From: Opitutaceae bacterium
GTDB taxonomy: Bacteria > Verrucomicrobiota > Verrucomicrobiia > Opitutales > Opitutaceae
Assembly: GCA_003151515.1 (NCBI GenBank)
Contig: PLXS01000008.1
Location: 62,001 to 126,000, forward strand
Length of the DNA stretch: 64,000 nucleotides
Direction of reading: 5' to 3'
The first letter of the stretch is position 1, and the number at the start of each line of letters is the position of its first letter. This document shows, piece by piece, positions 53,742 through 62,648 of this stretch. Made by a program: the position numbers and the translations under genes. The notes under the pieces were generated by a model that saw only the letters and a program-made list of their open reading frames with translations, was not told the DNA's origin and ran no database searches.

Positions 53742-55238
53742 ATGTCTTTCATCTCGGACTTCTCCCAAATGTCGATGCCGTTGCGTAAGCTTTTGCAGGC
53801 AGGCGGGGCCGCCCTGGCGGTGATGGCGGTTGTCCTGATTTTCTTCTGCCCGCGCTTTTACCTCTGGCAGGCGTTGGGAAACAAACAGGGAGGGGTTTAC
53901 CCCGAAGTTGGCCGCGCGCAGGTCGTCCTGGCGCAGCTTCGCAACCCGTACGTCATCGTGCTTGGCGACACGCACCAGGTGGTCCAATGGCGGCTCTTCT
54001 TCCCTTCGCTGGGTCATCTCCTGCGCATGCCTCCAGGCGTATTTCTGGCGCTTCCGTGGGCGGGGGCCTGGCTCTGCCTCGGATGGGTGTTCGCCTGCGC
54101 CCGCTCGCGCACCGGAAGCGCCTGGGGGGCGGCGGCGGTGACGCTTCTCATGGCGACACTCTCGTGGTTCTTTGTCGCGACCGGCTGGCTGAGCTACAAC
54201 GACGGCTGGCTAGTGCTGGCGCTGTGCCTGTATGCCTTTTCCCCAAGCCAGGTGGCGAGGATCGCCGTCTGCCTCGTCACCCCGTGGGTGGACGAGCGCT
54301 TCGTCTTCCAGCTCCCGCTCCTGGCCGTGCTGCGGCACTCGGTCCTCGCCAGGCCACTTGGGCAATGGCGCGTGACGCTGAGGGAGTTCGGCTATGAGCT
54401 GCTCGCGGTCGGCCCATACGTCCTCATGCGCAGCTACCTGCTGGCGGCCGGCATGGATGCCTCGGGCAGGGAGCACATTGCACGGCACCTTGGCAACCGG
54501 GACCCGGCGCAGATCATCCGCGGCCTCTGGGAGGGATTGCGAATGGGATGGGTCACAATGCTCCTGGGAGCCGCGGCGATTCGGGAGAGAATGCGGTCAT
54601 TGGCGGCGGTGGCTGGGCTGGCGGCGGCCGCCCTTCTGGCAAACGTGCTCCTTGCACACGACATCAGCCGGGTCACCTCCGTATTGGCGCCCTTGGTTCT
54701 CGCGGCATGCCTGGCGATGGCCGCCAGGCAAGGTCGCTGGGGCCTGCGCGCAGTTGGCGCCCTGGCGGTCTGCAACCTGCTGCTTCCCGCCTCCGACGTC
54801 ATTGAGAACGCCGGAGGGGGGCCGATAGCCCCGGTCTGGCGCGCATGGAGGGAGGGGCGCAGAATGGAGCAGGCGATGGTCGACGCCAGCGAGGGAAACA
54901 AGGCCTACCGGGCCGGCGACTACGCGGCTGCGGTCAGGCTCCTGTCCGCGGCGCTTGCGTCGGAGAGCGACTTTGCTGACGCCAGGCGCGGCCTTGCCTG
55001 GTCGTATTTCTATCAGGGGCAGTTTGGCTCGTCCCTCAAGGAAGCGACGGTCGTGACGGACAGCGAGGCGGTGCGGCCGGAGGACTGGCTGCTGCGCGGC
55101 CTGTGCGAGGCCAAGGTCAACCGCGTCGCGGATGCGCGCAGGAGCCTCGGCAGGGTGCTGGAGATGGGCCATTCCGTCGACGTCCAAGCCAGGGACGTGG
55201 CCAAGAAGGTGCTTTCTCAACTCCCCCGCACGCCGTGA
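53742..55238 (+). CDS. Membrane protein with C-terminal TPR-like domain
   Basis: Protein of 498 residues, not assigned to a named family. Start at 53742, 53769 or 53775 is possible. There are about eight membrane spans (for example AGGAALAVMAVVLIFFCPRFYLW, MPPGVFLALPWAGAWLCLGWVFA, GAAAVTLLMATLSWFFVATGW). The hydrophobic part ends near residue 370. The last 120 residues are helical with TPR spacing (NKAYRAGDYAAAVRLLSAALASESDFADARRGLAWSYFYQGQFGSSLKEA). The gross layout resembles polysaccharide assembly or glycosyltransferase-like membrane proteins with a periplasmic TPR tail, but no catalytic motif is seen. Confidence 0.75.
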   Translation: MSFISDFSQMSMPLRKLLQAGGAALAVMAVVLIFFCPRFYLWQALGNKQGGVYPEVGRAQVVLAQLRNPYVIVLGDTHQVVQWRLFFPSLGHLLRMPPGVFLALPWAGAWLCLGWVFACARSRTGSAWGAAAVTLLMATLSWFFVATGWLSYNDGWLVLALCLYAFSPSQVARIAVCLVTPWVDERFVFQLPLLAVLRHSVLARPLGQWRVTLREFGYELLAVGPYVLMRSYLLAAGMDASGREHIARHLGNRDPAQIIRGLWEGLRMGWVTMLLGAAAIRERMRSLAAVAGLAAAALLANVLLAHDISRVTSVLAPLVLAACLAMAARQGRWGLRAVGALAVCNLLLPASDVIENAGGGPIAPVWRAWREGRRMEQAMVDASEGNKAYRAGDYAAAVRLLSAALASESDFADARRGLAWSYFYQGQFGSSLKEATVVTDSEAVRPEDWLLRGLCEAKVNRVADARRSLGRVLEMGHSVDVQARDVAKKVLSQLPRTP

Positions 55239-55350
55239 CCCCAAGGGATTTGAGGCGGAGATAGCGGGTTTGGGCCGTTCGCCGGTCGTACGGGATTGGC
55301 CCGGCATTTGCGCTCGGCCGGATACCCAGCGCTCAAGCCCAATTCTGCCG

Positions 55351-56238
55351 ATGAAAGCAGTTAAGATTCTGGTCGCCATTGCATTGGCGCAGTTGGCGTC
55401 AGCTGGGTCTCAAGCCCAGGCGCCCGCCACGATTGGGGACTCGTTCCTGAGCCTCAGCATCGACGTATCCAACGTAGGTCTGACTGGATCATGCCTGATC
55501 TACTTCGGGGCGGACGGCACCTTCATGCAGCTGTCGCTGATTCTCGGCAACGCCTCTGCCGGTGGCACAGTGTATTCCCCGTCGAGCACCGGCACCTACA
55601 CCTACACGCCCAGCACCTCCGACCCGAACCAGGCGAGCATCGTCCTCACCCTGGCGCAACCGACTTCGTCCGTGGTGGGCTATTTCATGACGGTGGAGTA
55701 CGCGGCGGCAACGACCGGTGCAATGACCTTTGCTCCCCAAAGCCAGTACGGGCCCATGTACTATGCCCAGGGAACGTTTTCGCAGCTGGTTCATGCCGAG
55801 AATGATTTCCTGACCAACGTCAGCAACCGGGTGACGCTGCGGCCGTCCGACACGGCAATCTCTGGGTTTGTCGTCCAGGGAGGCGGCAATCGGCTCGTCC
55901 TTGTTCGCGCGGTCGGGCCGACGCTCGCGCAGTTCGGCGTCAATCCCGTCTCCAAGAACCCACAGCTGGGGATTTTCCAGGGCACGGGGGCGACGCAGAT
56001 CGCCACCGGGCAGATATGGGATTCCGGCGCCTCCGTCACGATGGGGTATGACGCCCAGGCGATGAGCTGGGTATTCTCGAAGGCCGGGGCGTTCCCACTT
56101 GGCGCCGGTTCAAACGATGTCGCATTCTTCAGCGTTCTGAGCCCCGGGGTCTACACGGCGCAGACATTCGACGCGACGATGGCGGCTGCCGGGGGTTCAG
56201 CGCTTACCGAGGTCTATATCCTTCCGTATTCGGGCTAG
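55351..56238 (+). CDS. Secreted protein with C-terminal 'RAVG' beta module (paralogue of the 61612 gene)
   Basis: Protein of 295 residues from ATG 55351, with a signal peptide MKAVKILVAIALAQLASAGSQAQA. The N-terminal half has a Ser/Thr-rich beta domain (SSTGTYTYTPSTSDPNQASIVL). The C-terminal half carries the motif series VSNRVTLRPSDTAISGFVVQGGGNRLVLVRAVGPTLAQFGV, then GAFPLGAGSNDVAFFSVLSPGVYTAQ and ALTEVYILP. This module is widespread in verrucomicrobial exported proteins; its function is not known to me. The paralogue at 61612 has the same two-part layout. Confidence 0.82.
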   Translation: MKAVKILVAIALAQLASAGSQAQAPATIGDSFLSLSIDVSNVGLTGSCLIYFGADGTFMQLSLILGNASAGGTVYSPSSTGTYTYTPSTSDPNQASIVLTLAQPTSSVVGYFMTVEYAAATTGAMTFAPQSQYGPMYYAQGTFSQLVHAENDFLTNVSNRVTLRPSDTAISGFVVQGGGNRLVLVRAVGPTLAQFGVNPVSKNPQLGIFQGTGATQIATGQIWDSGASVTMGYDAQAMSWVFSKAGAFPLGAGSNDVAFFSVLSPGVYTAQTFDATMAAAGGSALTEVYILPYSG

Positions 56239-56289
56239 CAAGCGGGCGCCACGGCATCGCTCCCCGGGGGGAATCGGGCAAGCTTCCGG

Positions 56290-56883
56290 TCAGGGCAGCG
56301 CGAGCAGCCTCGCCTTGGCCGCCTGAAACTCCTCGCTGTTAAGGACGCCATGGTCCCTAAGGTCCCTTAGCGTCTCCAGCCCCTGCACAAAGCCGACTGT
56401 GGCTGCCCGGCTGGCGGTTCGGACGACCGTCGGCGGCGGCAGCCGCGGGTTGCCCAGGTTAAAGGCCGGTTTTGGAAAGCCGGGTTGGCCGGGAACCGCC
56501 CGGGTGACGGGCCGGTTGTACAGGTCGTAGAGCTCCGCATAGCTGCCGAATGATTCGATCTTGCCGCCAACCAAGCGGATGATGTACGGGCGCTCGGTGC
56601 GGTAGGAGTCCACATGATACGGAAGCTCGAGGTAATAGATCATGTACTCCGCGTTCGCCTCCGCACTGGTGCTGTCGGGAGTGCCCAGGATGGATAGCAC
56701 CTGCGCCTTGGCCATGCCGACCCGAATGTCTTTGAGGGATGCGGAGGTGACGGGTGGTGCGAATTCGTTGAGTCCCGTGTAGGTTAAGGCTCCTCGAACA
56801 GGGCTTGGGCCCGCCGACGATTGACATCCGGCGAGAAGCACCCCGAGGAGCGGGGCTAAGATCAGGATGCCCTTGGGAATCAT
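56290..56883 (-). CDS. Lipoprotein with SmpA/BamE-like and SHOCT domains (copy 2)
   Basis: Protein of 197 residues from ATG 56883. The lipoprotein signal peptide ends LLAGC (lipobox LLGVLLAGC). A BamE/SmpA-like segment follows: KDIRVGMAKAQVLSILGTPDSTSAEANAEYMIYYLE. The C-terminal SHOCT-type helix pair is LRDLRDHGVLNSEEFQAAKARLL. It is the second of two tandem paralogues on the minus strand, starting 67 bases after the first. It has an insert near residues 30-50 that the first copy lacks. Confidence 0.87.
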   Translation of the reverse strand: MIPKGILILAPLLGVLLAGCQSSAGPSPVRGALTYTGLNEFAPPVTSASLKDIRVGMAKAQVLSILGTPDSTSAEANAEYMIYYLELPYHVDSYRTERPYIIRLVGGKIESFGSYAELYDLYNRPVTRAVPGQPGFPKPAFNLGNPRLPPPTVVRTASRAATVGFVQGLETLRDLRDHGVLNSEEFQAAKARLLALP

Positions 56884-56950
56884 CCAGTTGGGTGGAATCC
56901 CTTGGCGTCTCAGGCGGGTGTCGGGGCAGGGCGCGGCCTCGGGATCGACA

Positions 56951-57463
56951 CTAGGGCTGGGAAAGCAGCTTCGCCTTTGCCTTCTGAAACTCCTCTTCGG
57001 TGAGTACACCCTGGTCCTTCAGGGCCTTCAGCTTTTGCAGCTCGGCTACGAGGTCGACCTTGGTCCCCGTGCTGTCGGCCCTGACAACTGTCGGTGGCGG
57101 CAACTGTGGGTTACCCAGATTGTAGACAGGCTGCGGAAAATCGGGCTGGCCGGGAAGCGCACTGGTGACGGGCCTGTTGTACAGGTCAAAGAGCTGGGCA
57201 AAGCGCCCGAATGACTCGACCTTACCGTTGACCAGCCGGATCATGTAAGGCTGGTCGCGGCCGTAGCCGGAATCGCTTTCCAGGTAATAGGTCATGTACT
57301 CCACATTGGCCTGCGCGCTCGTGCTGTCGGGCGTTCCGAGGATTGAATGCACCTCGGCCTTGCTCATCCCGATGCGAATATCATTGAGCTTCTCCGACGT
57401 TTGGCATCCGGCGAGAAGGACGCCGGCGAGCAGGGCGAAGGCTAGGGCGATCTTGGGTTTCAT
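56951..57463 (-). CDS. Lipoprotein with SmpA/BamE-like and SHOCT domains (copy 1)
   Basis: Protein of 170 residues from ATG 57463. Signal peptide with lipobox AGVLLAGC. BamE/SmpA-like segment NDIRIGMSKAEVHSILGTPDSTSAQANVEYMTYYLE, then a shared NRPVTSALPGQPDFPQPVYNLGNPQLPPPTVVR stretch and a C-terminal SHOCT helix pair LKALKDQGVLTEEEFQKAKAKLL. The strong similarity to the next gene shows a recent tandem duplication. It may associate with outer membrane assembly or peptidoglycan, but this is inference from the domain name. Confidence 0.9.
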   Translation of the reverse strand: MKPKIALAFALLAGVLLAGCQTSEKLNDIRIGMSKAEVHSILGTPDSTSAQANVEYMTYYLESDSGYGRDQPYMIRLVNGKVESFGRFAQLFDLYNRPVTSALPGQPDFPQPVYNLGNPQLPPPTVVRADSTGTKVDLVAELQKLKALKDQGVLTEEEFQKAKAKLLSQP

Positions 57464-57799
57464 GGGCTGGGGGATTGGCCTCGCGGATGTGAGGAGAACG
57501 CTGGCGAAGGGGTTTCGCCATATATAAGAGAGACGCGCTTTGGCCGATAAAGATGCGGTAATGTCGATATCGCGCCGAACGCGTTCCTTTCGGACAGAAT
57601 GCTATCGTCGAGGTTGACTGATATGCAGTCGAGATGAATCCGACAATCCTTTGAGGCACTCAGCCGCAAAGCCGCCAACCGACGAGACATTGCGCGCTTG
57701 TAACCTTTCCTCAGGGGCCACATCAATTCGCTTCTCGGAACCCGGACAGTTGCCTGGAACCTAAGCGCGCATCCGGCGGCACGGAACACCGGAACCCCC
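57464..57799. other. 336-base divergent intergenic region
   Basis: This separates the divergent SmpA-like lipoprotein and the GH42/14-like gene. No frame is convincing. It is less GC-rich than the genes around it and should contain promoters for both sides, but no clear -35/-10 pair stands out. Confidence 0.5.
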
Positions 57800-59845
57800 A
57801 TGAGATATACCCCAAAGATAGGGATGGCAGGGCTCATTGTCACTGCAGTGATGAGCGCTTCTTCCTATGCGCCGGCGGCCGATAGTATGCGCCCGAGAGC
57901 GATTGGGAGCGCGATGGATATATCGGTGGGCGGATTCAGCCACACCGACAAGGATATCGAGGCCCGACTCGATCTGCTCAGGAGCCTGGGTGTCACCAGC
58001 ATACAAACGTACATCTACTGGAACAAGGTGGAGAAGGCGCCCGGCGTGGTCGACTGGTCGGAATACGATGCAGACGCATTGTTGTTCAAGAAGCATGGCC
58101 TCAAATGGGTGCCATTTGTGATTGTCGGACCGTGGTATGTTACGCCTGAGTTTGTCCGCCGGGATCCGAAGATTGTCATGTTGCGCTGTCTTGAGCACGA
58201 CCGCGATTCGGGCATTCCGTCAATCTGGTGCATTAGGCTCAGAGACTACATCCGCGATTACCTTCGGGAATTCTCGGACCATTACATGCCGATGGGGGTC
58301 ATTGAGTCCGTCAACGTCGGCATCTCTGGGGACTACGGCGAAGCAATCTACTCGGTCTGGGGCAACTGGCCGGGCAAATACCACTCGCACCCGGGATATT
58401 GGTGCGGTGACGCCTTGGCGGTAGCGGATTTCCGGCGATCAGTGATCGAGCGCTATCCGGGCGGTGTCGGATCCCTTAACCGCGCATGGAAGACAAACTT
58501 CGCCTCCTTCGATGAGGTTCGTCCGTTCCTACCAGCGAATGCGCCCTCTGAGCATGCATGGCAGGAGCTGCTGCAATGGTACAGGGGCTCAATGGCTTCC
58601 TATGCTGGATTCTTCATGAAGACAGCCCGCGCGGCCTTTCCTGGAACCGACGTGTACTTGTGCACGGGAGGCGACATGGCTCCTGAGCACGGCTCGGACT
58701 TCAGCGCCGATGCCAAGCTTGCCGCGGAGTTCGGGTGCGGGATGCGAATTACCAACGAGGCAAGCTCGTATCCCATGAATGTCCGGCTCACGCGCCTGGT
58801 TGGCTCATCCTGCCGCTTCTACGGCGCCTATTTCGGGCATGAACCGGCATCGGTGGTGACGCCGGAAGGCATGCTGGGCCGTCTTTTCAACGCGGTGTCA
58901 TCCGGCGCCCGACAGCTGTTCCTTTACAACTCCGCCGATCTAATTGCCGAGAGTAACGGCAAGCAAGTCGCAGGGGCCGCTGGGCGCTACGTACAGGCCA
59001 ACGCGGGCCTGCTGAAGGTTACAAGTCCCCGAATAGACACGGCCATCTATCATCCCAATCCTTCAGTAGACCAGGCGCGGGTGCACCTGGAGCCGGGGCA
59101 GCTTGCCTCCAGCTATTTCGGAGACCTCGCGAGCCAGATGCGTCGGTTTGTGGACTTTGATTTTGTGGATGACCGTCTTATCCGCGACGGGGCCTTGAAG
59201 GGGAAATCGGTGCTGATCATAGCCGCCGCCGAAGTAATGGATAGCGCCACGGCTGCTCGGGTTGAGCAGTGGGTTCGGGAAGGGGGCGCCCTCTTCATCC
59301 TTGGAAGCAGGCCCACTGATTGGGACGGTTCCACGGCGACCTTTGACGCACTCGCGGGCCTCACGTTGCAATCGGACGAGGTCCAGGGAATCGCCGAACT
59401 CCTCGTGAAGGAACCGCAGACACTGCCATCAATCGCCAGCCTTCACGACGTCTACATCACGCGTGGGTTCACCGAACTCGGTGCAGATTGTGAACCGCTG
59501 CTGTCCATGGTGTACGCCCCAAAGGTTGCGGCGGCATGGAGGCGCCGGATCGGCTCCGGAGAGATCTTTGCGTATTACGGGCCCATGGATTTAAGGCAGG
59601 CGGAACAGGATTGGATGGTGGTTCAGAAGCTGCCCCTGCGGTTTGTGAAGGACGGAATCCGTGCCTGCGTCTCCGACGGCGTTCTGAAAAAGGAGCCCGC
59701 GACCCTAAACCTGTCATCCAACGACATCTACAAGGTGCAGACAGATTCTGGCTTGCTCATCTTGAACCTGGGAGGATCGAGCCAGAAGGTCGAGGTGGCG
59801 GGGCAGACTGCTGAGGTTCCGGCGTTGTCCATCGTAAGCCGTTGA
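57800..59845 (+). CDS. Secreted glycoside hydrolase, GH42/GH14-like (beta-galactosidase/beta-amylase fold)
   Basis: Protein of 681 residues with a signal peptide (MRYTPKIGMAGLIVTAVMSASSYAPAAD). Barrel motifs: GVTSIQTYIYWNKVEKAPGVVDWSEYD, LKWVPFVIVGPWYVTPEF, VNVGISGDYGEAIYSVWGNWPG with a candidate acid Glu in GDYGEA, and RITNEASSYPM with a candidate nucleophile Glu. Residues about 440-560 form a GATase-like domain (LIIAAAEVMDSATAARVEQWVREGGALFILGSRP), usual in GH42 enzymes, then a C-terminal beta domain. Exact family is uncertain. Visibly lower GC than the first 20 kb. Confidence 0.8.
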   Translation: MRYTPKIGMAGLIVTAVMSASSYAPAADSMRPRAIGSAMDISVGGFSHTDKDIEARLDLLRSLGVTSIQTYIYWNKVEKAPGVVDWSEYDADALLFKKHGLKWVPFVIVGPWYVTPEFVRRDPKIVMLRCLEHDRDSGIPSIWCIRLRDYIRDYLREFSDHYMPMGVIESVNVGISGDYGEAIYSVWGNWPGKYHSHPGYWCGDALAVADFRRSVIERYPGGVGSLNRAWKTNFASFDEVRPFLPANAPSEHAWQELLQWYRGSMASYAGFFMKTARAAFPGTDVYLCTGGDMAPEHGSDFSADAKLAAEFGCGMRITNEASSYPMNVRLTRLVGSSCRFYGAYFGHEPASVVTPEGMLGRLFNAVSSGARQLFLYNSADLIAESNGKQVAGAAGRYVQANAGLLKVTSPRIDTAIYHPNPSVDQARVHLEPGQLASSYFGDLASQMRRFVDFDFVDDRLIRDGALKGKSVLIIAAAEVMDSATAARVEQWVREGGALFILGSRPTDWDGSTATFDALAGLTLQSDEVQGIAELLVKEPQTLPSIASLHDVYITRGFTELGADCEPLLSMVYAPKVAAAWRRRIGSGEIFAYYGPMDLRQAEQDWMVVQKLPLRFVKDGIRACVSDGVLKKEPATLNLSSNDIYKVQTDSGLLILNLGGSSQKVEVAGQTAEVPALSIVSR

Positions 59846-59899
59846 AGGCTCTCGGCCCTAATGCGGGCGGCGCGCCGCTGGGACGGGACAGCACTTCTT

Positions 59900-60063
59900 C
59901 TTATGTCGGGTTCCTAAGTCGCCGGCGCAGACGCCAAAGGCACAGGAATGCTGTGAGGGTGGGTGACCTGGCCGGTGTTTGCTGCGATGACTGCGCGTAC
60001 GGCCATTGAGAAGCAACTGGGTTAGATTCGGAGGCCCGCACCAAAGGTGCGGGCCTCTTTCTT
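59900..60063 (+). ncRNA. Candidate small RNA upstream of an intrinsic terminator
   Basis: The stretch has no open frame but includes a stem with arms TGGCCG (59969-59974) and CGGCCA (60000-60005) and ends in a perfect intrinsic terminator. It may simply be the 3' UTR of the GH42/14-like gene; no promoter was identified. Confidence 0.3.
60031..60063 (+). terminator. Intrinsic terminator between convergent glycosidase genes
   Basis: Twelve-base perfect stem GAGGCCCGCACC with loop AAA and closing arm GGTGCGGGCCTC, then TTTCTT on the plus strand. It lies 186 bases after the GH42/14-like stop and about 70 bases before the end of the minus-strand GH5 gene, so it may also help stop the opposite transcript. 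Confidence 0.88.
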
Positions 60064-60131
60064 GTAGATGCCAGTTGGGGCAAGCCATGAGACTGGCGAC
60101 GAGCTGGTGTGCGTGCCGAAGAGATCCTGGG

Positions 60132-61229
60132 TTACTTTGAGAACAATCCCTCGAATATCGGCGTTAGCGATCCGTCGTGTCTGCGAACAGCGAAGCTGTC
60201 GGCGTATTCCCAGACCGCCCATCCCCAGTTTCGACTTTCAGCATTTGAGCGAATGGTGGCGATCCAACGCCGCTTTGATGCCGCATCGGCCGGCTCGTAG
60301 ACTCCGAATTCTCCGACATATACCTCAATCTTTGGGGCGTGATTCGCTAGCCACGCCGAAACGCTGGCAAACGTCGCCTCGACCTGGGCGGCCGTTATCG
60401 CATCGCCAGGGTGAACATGGAAGTTTTGATAGGCCTTTTCGAATCCGCTGGCGTCCGGCACAGCGCCCGGAAACGTGACCGGAGGAAGGCCGTTAAGGCC
60501 GGCCCACGGGGCTCCTTGGTGCGTGAAAATTATCGGCTCGTAGAAGTGGAGTGTCAGCGCGATGTTTGGATCGTCCGGGAGCACGACATCCTCAATCGTG
60601 TGAAAGCTGCTCCACTTGTTTGAGGTCACGTACACGATCCGAGTGGGATTGCTCTCCCGAATGGCTGAGAGCATGCGGGCCATGAAAGGGTTGAGCAGCT
60701 TGTTGTCCGCGGCTACGGGCTCATTCAGGATCTCGAACCGGAGGTAGGGTCCCTCGCCGGCGAAATGCCGGGCCATGAGCCTCCAGCTATTGGCAGCGGC
60801 ATTCTGGATGTCCGGGTCCGTGTACGCGCGGCTGTCGCCGCCCACTGTGTTAAAATCAGCCCCCGGCAGAAAGTGGGCGTCGAGCACGACGCCTATCCCG
60901 CGCGCCTTGGCCCAACCGATGACGTTGGCAATCGGCTTGATCTTCGCCTCGTCAAGCGAGCCATCGGTCTTCAGGCAAAGGCGAAAGTCCACGGGCAGGC
61001 GGACGTGGTCAAACCCATGCTTGGATATCCAGTCCACATCGCTCTCGTTGAACCACGGAGCCGCGTAGGTCATCTCGCCGGAATTCTGCGAGAGCCAAAG
61101 CGCTATGTTGACGCCCCGCTTGAATGTGTAGGAGGGCTCCGCCGCGGTGTCGGCTGGCGAATTCATGGCCGCCAGAGTGAGGCCGATAAAAGGCAGAATC
61201 AGTTTTCGAATGACAGGATGATTTTTCAT
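60132..61229 (-). CDS. Secreted glycoside hydrolase family 5
   Basis: Protein of 365 residues from ATG 61229 (MKNHPVIRKLILPFIGLTLAA), with a signal peptide. GH5 motifs: FKRGVNIALWLS, WISKHGFDHVRLPVDFRL, GIGVVLDAHFLPG, acid/base Glu in LRFEILNEPVAAD, ALTLHFYEPIIFTHQ and the nucleophile Glu in VYVGEFGVYEP. Both catalytic residues are present. It shares little beyond fold motifs with the GH5 at 35500, so the two are not recent duplicates. It is convergent with the GH42/14-like gene. Confidence 0.93.
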   Translation of the reverse strand: MKNHPVIRKLILPFIGLTLAAMNSPADTAAEPSYTFKRGVNIALWLSQNSGEMTYAAPWFNESDVDWISKHGFDHVRLPVDFRLCLKTDGSLDEAKIKPIANVIGWAKARGIGVVLDAHFLPGADFNTVGGDSRAYTDPDIQNAAANSWRLMARHFAGEGPYLRFEILNEPVAADNKLLNPFMARMLSAIRESNPTRIVYVTSNKWSSFHTIEDVVLPDDPNIALTLHFYEPIIFTHQGAPWAGLNGLPPVTFPGAVPDASGFEKAYQNFHVHPGDAITAAQVEATFASVSAWLANHAPKIEVYVGEFGVYEPADAASKRRWIATIRSNAESRNWGWAVWEYADSFAVRRHDGSLTPIFEGLFSK

Positions 61230-61611
61230 TGTCCGTTGGGGTGGGTTATGGGCGGTTAGCAAAATACTGCGCGTCAGGCACGATATGAGAGTGTTTTTCG
61301 CGAGTAACTAAGCAATTTCGGCTGCGGTCACCGGGCGTCTGACGTCGAAGAGACGCTCCAGACGAGATGGATTGATAGCGGTCTCCGGAAAGCCAACGAT
61401 CTAAAAGAGCGCTCTTGCGGGCCAGCTTTCAGGCGGACGGCGTAGCAGCAAAGAACGCCAAGACTGACGTTGTCCCGTTGCATTAGTCGGTTGTGCCATA
61501 CCTCTCGTGGCATTTGGAGCATCGGGTGGCGTGCTCGCGGTATGATCTCGATGCAAGGTTTCATTCGTGGTAAATGAGCCCATAGGGCGTCTCCATAATC
61601 AAATCATCCTC
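61230..61611. other. 382-base divergent intergenic region
   Basis: No coding frame is convincing on either strand. It separates the minus-strand GH5 gene from the plus-strand 'RAVG' paralogue. It is expected to hold promoters for both; none is clear by eye. Confidence 0.5.
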
Positions 61612-62481
61612 ATGAAACTCCTAGCACGCTCGCTAATGACGCTGTTCGTAGCCGTCGGGCTGGCTTCACAGGGCCATGGCCAGGCAACGGCTCCTCAGTC
61701 ATTTCCTCCATGTTTAATTCAATATGGATTTATGGGCACTTCGACTTACGTGACCTGGTCGCTTGTCTTGTATAACGCCGATCAAACATATGTCGAAATC
61801 AATTCTTTTTGGAAAGGCGCATTTGAAAGTGGGACATATGCGACGTCCTCCGGAACGTACACTTATACTCTCGATCCAGAGGATCCCACTCATGCGACGA
61901 TCAGTTACCTGCCTCCGAGGAGGGGCGGTACGGCTGCTGATCAGCTGTATTTTATTTCAACAGCAACAGGGTTCCAAATTTCTCTTTCAAATTTAATAAC
62001 AACGTTGCCACAAAGGGAATTTAGAATGTATCCTAGGCAGGTTAGCGACGGGGCCGTCAACATTTCGAGTCGCTATCAGTTGGCGTCCGGAGGCGCCGCC
62101 ACCAGCGGTTTTGTCATTGAGTCGGGCGGGCCTCGGTTTGTGCTGATTCGGGCGGTCGGTGGCAGTCTGAAGAACTTTGGCGTGTCCTCGACGGCGTCGA
62201 GTCCATCGTTCAGCGTTTACGATTCCACGAAATTTCTTTGGGGCACTTCGACAAAATGGAGTTCAGACCCCAATCTGGTGAACGGCTATGACACGATCTT
62301 CGCCCTTGCTGGGGCCTTCCCGCTCAATTCTGGGTCCGACGAAGGGGTGCTACTTGTCCCTTTGAATCCGGGTGCCTATACGGCTGTTTTTCAGGCGGGG
62401 AGCGCCGGCTCGATCCTTTGCGAGGTGTACATCCTGTCGTTTGAAAGCGTAGGGCAGATGTCCTGGATTGATGGCATATGA
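61612..62481 (+). CDS. Secreted protein with C-terminal 'RAVG' beta module (paralogue of the 55351 gene)
   Basis: Protein of 289 residues from ATG 61612, with a signal peptide MKLLARSLMTLFVAVGLASQGHG. An earlier GTG at 61567 is in frame but would bury the signal. The N-terminal half has SGTYTYTLDPEDPTHATISYL, like TGTYTYTPSTSDPNQASIVL in the paralogue. The C-terminal module has SSRYQLASGGAATSGFVIESGGPRFVLIRAVGGSLKNFGV, AGAFPLNSGSDEGVLLVPLNPGAYTAV and LCEVYILSF. The gene is clearly more AT-rich than its paralogue at 55351. It is the last well supported gene before the sparse right end. Confidence 0.82.
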   Translation: MKLLARSLMTLFVAVGLASQGHGQATAPQSFPPCLIQYGFMGTSTYVTWSLVLYNADQTYVEINSFWKGAFESGTYATSSGTYTYTLDPEDPTHATISYLPPRRGGTAADQLYFISTATGFQISLSNLITTLPQREFRMYPRQVSDGAVNISSRYQLASGGAATSGFVIESGGPRFVLIRAVGGSLKNFGVSSTASSPSFSVYDSTKFLWGTSTKWSSDPNLVNGYDTIFALAGAFPLNSGSDEGVLLVPLNPGAYTAVFQAGSAGSILCEVYILSFESVGQMSWIDGI

Positions 62482-62648
62482 ACGATTTTCCCAGCCAATC
62501 TGTGACTTAGTTAGTCTTTATCCGACGCTTCGCATCTTGTCTGAGAATTGGTGGGCCCGATCACGTCCGAACTGACGACGCTTACCTCGTTACCTGCTGA
62601 CCCTTAAGCCATTGTAACTGTTGCAATGTTGCAACGCCACACGGGCTT

